Shown piece after piece: positions 36,000 to 40,606 of a stretch of 40,606 nt of DNA (positions are counted from its first letter, which is position 1; every line of letters starts with the position of its first letter). The translations under genes and the position numbers were made by a program. The notes under the pieces were generated by a model. The model was not told the DNA's origin. It searched no databases and saw nothing but the letters and a program-made list of their open reading frames with translations. The DNA is from a virus. The stretch is from IMG/VR virus record IMGVR_UViG_3300020185_000107, positions 1-40,606 of that record. One strand, given 5' to 3'.

Positions 36000-36611
36000 T
36001 TAAGGTGTGTATTCAACAAGTGCTATACTTGTCTTTTCGGGGCGGTTTTTAAAATTATCGGTATAAATCCATTCTTTTACCTTACGATAACCTGCTTCCT
36101 CAAATGCCTGAGTAACTTCAGGATTATTATAATTATCAGCTAATAAACAATGAATGCCTAATCTTAGACACAATTGAACATCTTGGACAACATAAGGATA
36201 GAAATGAGATCCATCTACTAAAGCAAAATCAAATTTTATGCTAATTTGATCATTCCATTCTACAATCGCATTCGCTACTTCCTGGGTTTTTCCTGATATA
36301 AATCCAAATCTATTACCATAAATTTCTTTCATGGTCTCTATCATTTGTTGCCTATCAGAAGGTGGTACATAATTGCCTTCTAATAAAGTCTTTGGGCGAT
36401 ACTGTTCTGGATGAGGAGATATTGACTTGATTTTTGCGTTTTTATATATCTCTAACTGATACGTAGTCGAGTGCCCCATATGAAACCCAATTTCTAAAAC
36501 TTGAGTAGGATTATAGTTTTCATAGCAATATCGAAACGCATCAAAAATACTTTCGAGAGGATGCATATAACCCCACCCTAACTTTGGATATTTTAGATGA
36601 TCAAGATTCAT
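36000..36611 (-). CDS. Class I SAM-dependent methyltransferase-like protein
   Basis: 203 residues from ATG 36611, chosen for the AGGAAAGG just upstream. LEIGFHMGHST at 39-49 is the glycine-rich SAM-binding loop, and FDFALVDGSHFYPYV resembles the D-G-x-H motif of the Methyltransf_24 group that often modifies sugars or small molecules. The start overlaps the end of thyX by 11 nt. Substrate unknown; pairing with the nearby sugar dehydrogenase is only positional. Confidence 0.7.
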   Translation of the reverse strand: MNLDHLKYPKLGWGYMHPLESIFDAFRYCYENYNPTQVLEIGFHMGHSTTYQLEIYKNAKIKSISPHPEQYRPKTLLEGNYVPPSDRQQMIETMKEIYGNRFGFISGKTQEVANAIVEWNDQISIKFDFALVDGSHFYPYVVQDVQLCLRLGIHCLLADNYNNPEVTQAFEEAGYRKVKEWIYTDNFKNRPEKTSIALVEYTP

Positions 36612-37287
36612 GATTCCTTTCCTCAACTGCTCCTGTCACATCCGGAAAGTGTTGTGCTAAAATATCCCAAGCAATCTTAGCAACTTCCATATGTTCTTTT
36701 TGTGTACCATGACCCATTCGCAACTCACAGTAATGTACCCATGACCGGAGAGTACCAGACATATACAATGTGGTCTCTGTCAATCCTTCGGGTAACAACG
36801 CACGTGCTTGTTCCTTGGCGATACCTGTGTTGAGTGCCATCTCATAGTAGTCTTTTGCTACCCTAGACACTTCGCTCTGCATCTCGCTGAAGACCTCTTG
36901 TGCCTTCCTCTGTCGCTCCGCATCATCATCTACTGTACTCAACTGCCTATTAGTAGGGTGTTGCTTACGTGCCTCACGATTGGTCGTAAAGGACTCTGAG
37001 ACCGCATACCGTTGACTAAACTCCTGAAACGAGAAGGACCGATGCCGTAGGATCTGCCGACTGATATCACGAGTCGTGGTGATCTCCATGGTAATCGAAA
37101 CCATCTCGAACGGTGACCAGTGACCCTCTTTGATCAGATACCCCAGCAACTTCTTTGCCGTCTTGGTATTGTTCTGATTATTCGGATTACTGACACGCGC
37201 AGCATAAGCAATCAACTCAGCAGCAGATTTACAACCGGTGCTTGCGCTTGGTGTGGTCATTCCAACTAGACTAACCTTGGGTATCAT
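36601..37287 (-). CDS. thyX: Flavin-dependent thymidylate synthase ThyX
   Basis: 228 residues from ATG 37287, preceded by AAGGAAGG; an in-frame ATG at 37329 lies inside the upstream gene. The ThyX signature RHRX7S is perfect (R81-H82-R83 to S91, RHRSFSFQEFSQR). It makes dTMP from dUMP with FAD and methylene-tetrahydrofolate, supplying phage DNA synthesis. Length is normal for the family. Confidence 0.95.
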   Translation of the reverse strand: MIPKVSLVGMTTPSASTGCKSAAELIAYAARVSNPNNQNNTKTAKKLLGYLIKEGHWSPFEMVSITMEITTTRDISRQILRHRSFSFQEFSQRYAVSESFTTNREARKQHPTNRQLSTVDDDAERQRKAQEVFSEMQSEVSRVAKDYYEMALNTGIAKEQARALLPEGLTETTLYMSGTLRSWVHYCELRMGHGTQKEHMEVAKIAWDILAQHFPDVTGAVEERNHES

Positions 37288-37462
37288 GTTTGCCTTCCTT
37301 ATATTCGCCGGGTACACTAAACCATGCAATCACTCTATGAAATGCGCGTTGCAATTCTGCATTGGGTTCATCATTGTCTATGCATTCAAGTTCTTCTTCT
37401 AAATATTCACGCACCAAGATATCAACATCTTCGTTCATGAATTCTGTCAATCTACTAATCAT
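37271..37462 (-). CDS. Small acidic protein, unknown function
   Basis: 63 residues, acidic and helical: MISRLTEFMNEDVDILVREY followed by LEEELECIDNDEPNAELQ. AGGA lies 7 nt before the ATG. The 4-bp overlap with the nuclease gene and the 17-bp overlap with thyX indicate a genuine coupled gene. No motif recognised. Confidence 0.65.
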   Translation of the reverse strand: MISRLTEFMNEDVDILVREYLEEELECIDNDEPNAELQRAFHRVIAWFSVPGEYKEGKHDTQG

Positions 37463-37926
37463 ACTAATCCTGCTTGCTCCATTGTCATTTTCACAACACC
37501 TTCTTGGATCAACTTGCGTCGATTGTTCATATGTGCTGCCTGAGTTTCTTCTTTACTGCCACCGAAGTATGGTACACAATGACCTTCTTCTGCCATCACA
37601 ACAGTAGCAGGTCGCCACGCATCGGTTGCAGCATCGTACACATCAAAGTCACCAAGGATACGTCCAAACTTACCCTTCTTGTCTTCGCCGCTTCGATCTA
37701 CCTGTGTTTTGAGAACAGGACTTTTACCTAGCAACTCTTTCAATCTTTTCTTTGCTGCTAGACCAAACACCTTCTCAACCTTATCACGAGTTCTGCTTTC
37801 GGGTGTATCAATACCCATGATGCGTACTCGCTCCTTCTTCAACCAGATACCGAAACCTAAATCGATATCCACGTCAACTGTATCACCATCAACTACTTTT
37901 ACTAACTTTGTTTTATATTCGTACAT
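37459..37926 (-). CDS. Staphylococcal-nuclease-like (thermonuclease) protein
   Basis: 155 residues from ATG 37926 (GACGGAAG at good spacing, better than the in-frame ATG at 37947). The active-site pattern of SNase is present: VVDGDTVDVDIDL with D13, VRIMGIDTPESRT with R35, D40 and E43, and KFGRILGD with R89. The enzyme family cleaves DNA or RNA with Ca2+. No signal peptide is seen, so it should act inside the host, for example on host DNA for nucleotide recycling alongside ThyX. Confidence 0.88.
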   Translation of the reverse strand: MYEYKTKLVKVVDGDTVDVDIDLGFGIWLKKERVRIMGIDTPESRTRDKVEKVFGLAAKKRLKELLGKSPVLKTQVDRSGEDKKGKFGRILGDFDVYDAATDAWRPATVVMAEEGHCVPYFGGSKEETQAAHMNNRRKLIQEGVVKMTMEQAGLV

Positions 37927-37956
37927 TATAATACTTCCGTCTATCAAAGGGTAGAC

Positions 37957-37964
37957 TATTTATC
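37957..37964 (-). promoter_or_regulatory. Weak late-promoter-like site GATAAATA
   Basis: GATAAATA (7 of 8 to the T4 late octamer) lies 31-38 nt before the nuclease start and overlaps the methyltransferase stop. It could give late expression of the nuclease and thyX group; one mismatch makes this tentative. Confidence 0.3.
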
Positions 37965-38712
37965 ATATTCCTAATGGATGAGCATCTGCTATCCATTCCT
38001 TTGCGCGATCAAAGTATTCTTTGTTCTGCTCGATGCCGATATACTTTCGATCAGTATTCGTACACGCAATACAGGTTGATCCGCTACCCATACAGTTATC
38101 TAATACGGTGTCACCCACATGAGTATATGTTTTTATAAAATACTCAATGAGTTTTACGGGTTTCTGAGTCGGATGAAACTTATTGGGATCGTCATTGTTT
38201 ATGACCGGAAACGTCAGCACGTCTCTCGGATATCGCTGCGTCTGACCGCCCTTGTTACCAAGTCTCACTGGCACATGATTATAGTTACGCTTCTCGTCGG
38301 GTTCAGGCATGTTCTCACGTGGCAACACGGCATTCATGGGTTTATGACCCGTTGTCATTTGAGGATTGTAGACCGGCAACTTACGATAGAATACGAGTAT
38401 GTTTTCATGACACTTCATCGGCATACGTTTTGCGTTTAGATGACCGCTAGCTTTATTCTTCTCCCAGATCCACTCGTATCGAAAATTCTTCAAGTTACTC
38501 ATCGCAAGTACTTTGTCAAAAGGTGATTGTGAGGTAAGCACAATTGCACCATTCTCTTTTACAACACGATTGTACTGTTCCCACAACTCATCAAAGGGTA
38601 TGATCACATCCCATGAATTCTGAGTCGTACCATATGGTAGATCGCAGAACACCATATCTACCGAATTATCCTCAATCTCATTACGCATGATCTCTATACA
38701 GTCACCATGCAT
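37963..38712 (-). CDS. DNA adenine-N6 methyltransferase (beta class)
   Basis: 249 residues from ATG 38712 (GAAGGTAG upstream). Motif order is that of beta-class amino-methyltransferases: the catalytic DLPYG (24-28) first, then a target-recognition region with HENILVFYRK, then FHPTQKPVKLIEY, and the SAM-binding LDNCMGSGSTC at about 204-214. It would methylate adenine in a short recognition site that is not predictable here. It directly follows a nuclease-like gene, so this may be a restriction-modification-type pair or a self-protection enzyme. Confidence 0.87.
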   Translation of the reverse strand: MHGDCIEIMRNEIEDNSVDMVFCDLPYGTTQNSWDVIIPFDELWEQYNRVVKENGAIVLTSQSPFDKVLAMSNLKNFRYEWIWEKNKASGHLNAKRMPMKCHENILVFYRKLPVYNPQMTTGHKPMNAVLPRENMPEPDEKRNYNHVPVRLGNKGGQTQRYPRDVLTFPVINNDDPNKFHPTQKPVKLIEYFIKTYTHVGDTVLDNCMGSGSTCIACTNTDRKYIGIEQNKEYFDRAKEWIADAHPLGI

Positions 38713-38722
38713 TATTCTACCT

Positions 38723-39334
38723 TCACTCAATTCGCATTGCCTCCATCTCAATATTATCAATATCAATTGAATAAAAATCGTCAACACAACTCATACTCTC
38801 GATATTCCGAATATCATAAGGAACATCAACAACTCTTACCACATCGTTGTATTGACTATTCAGTATATGATCAATCTTTGGTTTGTTCATTGCACTGCGT
38901 TCAAGACCTTTCACAACACCGTTCTTATCAAAGATGGGTGCAACTCTTGGGTAGAACGATACAAACAATACCTTCTCTACACTACGCGCAATCTCAGGAC
39001 TGAACATGACTCTTGCTGCCTCACCAATCGTTGTGTTGGTGTAGTTCTGAAAGTTCTTACCTATGGAACTGTTCATTGCCTTTGCAAGTACACAAATCTT
39101 TACATCATTTGTCTTCTTACATCTTCCCACAATATCAATCTTAAACTTCTTCTTGCGTTTGTTCTCCTTTGGTAATTGATACCCATCCTCAACTCCGATT
39201 TCAACTTCCCACTTATAATCCTTCATATAGGGATTCATCGTAGTCAAACTGTCAATAATTGCATCGTGCAATACATCTGTACGTTTACTACTTCGTACAT
39301 CTTTAAATGATTCTGCGAGAAATTTTTTAATCAT
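38723..39334 (-). CDS. Possible PD-(D/E)XK-fold nuclease-like partner of the methyltransferase
   Basis: 203 residues. Residues 63-86 read KKFKIDIVGRCKK, then VKICVLAKAM, resembling the D-x(n)-(E)xK core of restriction-endonuclease folds with D67 and K85, but the acidic residue expected at 83 is leucine. A flanking Lys-rich N-terminal segment and a downstream strand (VEKVLFVSFYPRV) fit the fold. It lies 10 nt upstream of the methyltransferase and shares its consensus promoter. It may be an endonuclease with a shifted acid, an inactive DNA-binding relative, or something else. Confidence 0.4.
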   Translation of the reverse strand: MIKKFLAESFKDVRSSKRTDVLHDAIIDSLTTMNPYMKDYKWEVEIGVEDGYQLPKENKRKKKFKIDIVGRCKKTNDVKICVLAKAMNSSIGKNFQNYTNTTIGEAARVMFSPEIARSVEKVLFVSFYPRVAPIFDKNGVVKGLERSAMNKPKIDHILNSQYNDVVRVVDVPYDIRNIESMSCVDDFYSIDIDNIEMEAMRIE

Positions 39335-39360
39335 GGGACTCTATCCGTGTTTATTCATTC

Positions 39361-39388
39361 ATTATAGTGTACTGGGGGTGAATGTCAA
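39361..39388 (-). promoter_or_regulatory. Consensus sigma70 promoter for the nuclease/methyltransferase cluster
   Basis: Perfect TTGACA (39383-39388) and TATAAT (39361-39366) on the minus strand with a 16-bp spacer, 27 nt before ATG 39334. This is as strong as host-type promoters get and points to immediate-early transcription. Confidence 0.85.
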
Positions 39389-39549
39389 TTGAAATAAATT
39401 CATGTTGGGGGGAAAAAATTGTGTGGGGAAAATTTTTAAATAAAGTGTGCGTCATAACTATACCCCACTGGTTCCATCGATCTTGGGTCAAGGAAACGGG
39501 ACTCCCAACCTCATTTCTCTACAAAAGGGGGGGGGGGTCTTCCTGAACC
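39389..39549. other. Intergenic region with homopolymer tracts, no gene seen
   Basis: Between the early promoter and the 53-residue gene lie an 11-nt G run (39527-39537), two similar G4-A-rich patches (GGGGAAAAAATT and GGGGAAAATTTTT near 39410-39440), and a short possible stem TTGGG...CCCAA (39484-39509). No convincing terminator or ORF was found. Confidence 0.6.
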
Positions 39550-39711
39550 CTACACAAAATGTGCTAAGAATATCGTACCGATACCTACTATCACACATAT
39601 AATGAAACCACATATAGTTTCGAGTTCTGACTCATATAACACGCACTCACACGCTCTCTCGTGCTCTGTGGGACGTTTATATACTTTACCTACCCCATTG
39701 CCTATACCCAT
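39550..39711 (-). CDS. Small single-span membrane protein
   Basis: 53 residues from ATG 39711. AAGGAG with 7-nt spacing lies inside the last codons of the upstream gene, which supports a real coupled start. The N-terminal half is charged (YKRPTEHERACECVL). The C-terminal part, ICGFIICVIVGIGTIFLAHF, is one strongly hydrophobic transmembrane segment reaching almost to the end, as in tail-anchored proteins. Possible roles are membrane modification or superinfection exclusion; function is unknown. Confidence 0.6.
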   Translation of the reverse strand: MGIGNGVGKVYKRPTEHERACECVLYESELETICGFIICVIVGIGTIFLAHFV

Positions 39712-39712
39712 A

Positions 39713-40090
39713 CTAAAACTCCTTAGAAAAATCAATATGTGACCAACCCTCACCATCAACCATCCATGCAGTACCGCACTTCTCATTCACGACGATATCA
39801 CCCACAGAAACAGAATGCATACGAGTAAATTTCTGTATACAGGAACCTTCTGGTCCATATCCGTTACCAACATGAAACACGTCTTCGAGGGTATCAACAC
39901 CGGTGACACGAGCGACTGAGGTGAAGTGCTCCTCCATCCAAGATTCATAGTGCTTAGATCCACCCATGAATTTTACGTCACGCTGAATTTTGATCTCAGG
40001 AAAATCTCCGAAGTCACCATCCCAACCAACAGAATTCAGATGATCTGAGGCTTCGTTACTGAGATGAAACTGGTGAATTAAGTAAGACAT
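39713..40090 (-). CDS. Small early protein, unknown function
   Basis: 125 residues from ATG 40090, chosen because AAGGAG lies 9 nt upstream; an in-frame ATG at 40120 has no such site. Acidic and aromatic, with conserved-looking segments VGNGYGPEGSC and VGDIVVNEKCGTAWMVDGEG, suggesting a small beta-rich fold. It has its own consensus promoter about 120 nt upstream. Confidence 0.7.
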   Translation of the reverse strand: MSYLIHQFHLSNEASDHLNSVGWDGDFGDFPEIKIQRDVKFMGGSKHYESWMEEHFTSVARVTGVDTLEDVFHVGNGYGPEGSCIQKFTRMHSVSVGDIVVNEKCGTAWMVDGEGWSHIDFSKEF

Positions 40091-40157
40091 GGTATCTGCT
40101 CCTTCATTTGATGTAACCATTATGGCATACTATATGGGGTTTGTATAGTGAATTCTT

Positions 40158-40174
40158 GGAATACGTTCTATTCC
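40158..40174. repeat. Short inverted repeat in an early leader
   Basis: GGAATA (40158-40163) and TATTCC (40169-40174) flank CGTTC, a 6-bp stem with a 5-nt loop. It lies in the long leader between the early promoter and ATG 40090. It could be an operator or mRNA structure; no U-tract follows. Confidence 0.35.
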
Positions 40175-40217
40175 TGTTATTCATGATTGAATATGTGCTA
40201 ATCGCATTATAAAGAGC

Positions 40218-40246
40218 ATTATACCGCGAATACTCTATCCTGTCAA
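40218..40246 (-). promoter_or_regulatory. Consensus sigma70 promoter for the 125-residue gene
   Basis: Minus strand TTGACA (40241-40246) and TATAAT (40218-40223) with an optimal 17-bp spacer. The -35 hexamer is formed by the last Leu-Thr codons of the upstream gene. The leader to ATG 40090 is about 120 nt. Confidence 0.85.
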
Positions 40247-40453
40247 GCCTTTTATTTCTTTGATTTCTTTCTTCGTGAGATCTCGGAATTTCCTTCGAGA
40301 AACACTCCACTGCTTCTTAGGTGTGGAAAACATAAAGGCTTCCTTTGTACCGGTCGGAATAACTCCGAGTAGGTAGGAACCTTCTGTAATGTAAGTGTGG
40401 TTGGGTGTCGTGGGTGCTTTGTCCCACACAGTGATTTCTTCGCGTATTCTCAT
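40235..40453 (-). CDS. Small early protein, unknown function
   Basis: 72 residues from ATG 40453. The in-frame ATG at 40489 is excluded because it lies upstream of the predicted transcription start. The sequence begins MRIREEITVWDKAPTTP, with SYLLGVIPTGTKEAFMFS in the middle and a Lys/Arg-rich helix at the end (RKFRDLTKKEIKEIKGL). It probably folds as a small beta domain with a basic tail. Confidence 0.65.
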   Translation of the reverse strand: MRIREEITVWDKAPTTPNHTYITEGSYLLGVIPTGTKEAFMFSTPKKQWSVSRRKFRDLTKKEIKEIKGLTG

Positions 40454-40479
40454 AACATAATTCCGATTGGGGAGTGCAC

Positions 40480-40508
40480 ACAATAGCACATTCTCGGAAC
40501 TGTGTCAA
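40480..40508 (-). promoter_or_regulatory. sigma70-type promoter for the rightmost small gene
   Basis: Minus strand TTGACA (40503-40508), 17-bp spacer, TATTGT (40480-40485) with a TGC extended -10. Predicted start near 40473, 20 nt before ATG 40453. The remaining 98 bp to the window edge (40509-40606) show no gene. Confidence 0.7.
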
Positions 40509-40606
40509 GCATTATTTTGGGTGTGTGGGGTTTTTATTTGGAAATAGATCGAGCACTAGACTGACCGATATGTTCTCAACACATATATACCCATATTGAG
40601 ATATCC

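Noticed and set aside
38713-38787. Longer start of the DNA methyltransferase at 38787
   Set aside because: It would overlap the upstream gene by 65 nt and add a hydrophobic stretch foreign to the family; ATG 38712 has GAAGG in place.
40454-40489. ATG 40489 as start of the rightmost small gene
   Set aside because: It lies upstream of the predicted transcription start, next to the -10 element; ATG 40453 is transcribed.
1-40606. tRNA genes, integrase or attachment site
   Set aside because: No tRNA-like cloverleaf, integrase motif or att-like duplication was noticed; a scan with dedicated software was not possible.

Overview
The window is part of the genome of a marine-type, T4-like contractile-tailed phage. 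The evidence is a near-complete set of T4-family tail and baseplate proteins (gp48/54, gp53, gp27-like, a split gp5, gp25, gp6, gp8, gp19, gp26-like, a tape-measure candidate), the head-completion nuclease gp4, the single-stranded DNA-binding protein gp32 and the late co-activator gp33, together with T4-style late promoter octamers (TATAAATA) ahead of several structural genes. AT-rich DNA, ThyX, a 2OG-oxygenase candidate and a sugar-nucleotide dehydrogenase fit marine T4-like phages. No photosynthesis gene or tRNA was seen, so the host cannot be named; a Gram-negative marine bacterium is an inference.

Region A (1-26877, minus strand) is a late operon for the baseplate and tail tip. Read in the direction of transcription it runs: gp48/54 tube cap, gp53, gp27-like hub, OB-fold/tail-lysozyme protein, amidase protein, beta-helix needle, unknown, gp25, gp6, gp8, a 1776-residue baseplate/fibre-type protein, a 79-residue coiled-coil protein, a GNAT-like protein, and a giant fibre-like protein. 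Stop and start codons overlap at many junctions, which implies translational coupling. The giant gene is one open frame of at least 2669 codons from 8009 to the left edge, with no stop. After about 525 non-repetitive residues it is mostly a repeat built from a six-residue core, [NPD][YF]I-x-[ND][VIT], with or without a four-residue spacer. It includes two nearly perfect 30-bp arrays and an 84-bp higher-order repeat.

Region B (26930-31169, plus strand) is a second late block: gp4, an unknown conserved protein, gp19 tail tube, gp26-like protein, a small out-of-frame continuation, a tape-measure candidate and a small basic protein. The gp26-like gene ends on T TTT TTT TAG, and the -1 frame continues for 61 codons up to the tape-measure gene. 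This is the layout of the tail-assembly chaperone frameshift (lambda G/GT) between tube and tape measure. Two late promoters face each other between regions A and B, and a UUCG-loop terminator closes the gp32 side of the convergent junction at 31172-31191.

Region C (31231-40453, minus strand) holds replication, nucleotide and early-type genes: gp32, a 2OG-oxygenase candidate, gp33, several small conserved T4-like proteins, a short UDP-glucose-dehydrogenase-like enzyme, a SAM methyltransferase, ThyX, a staphylococcal-nuclease-like protein, an N6-adenine DNA methyltransferase preceded by a nuclease-like protein, and small early genes. Near-consensus sigma70 promoters (TTGACA, 16-17 bp, TATAAT-like) stand before gp32, the nuclease/methyltransferase cluster and the two right-hand small genes. 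gp33 from this region would act with the phage late sigma factor (not in the window) at the TATAAATA sites of regions A and B.
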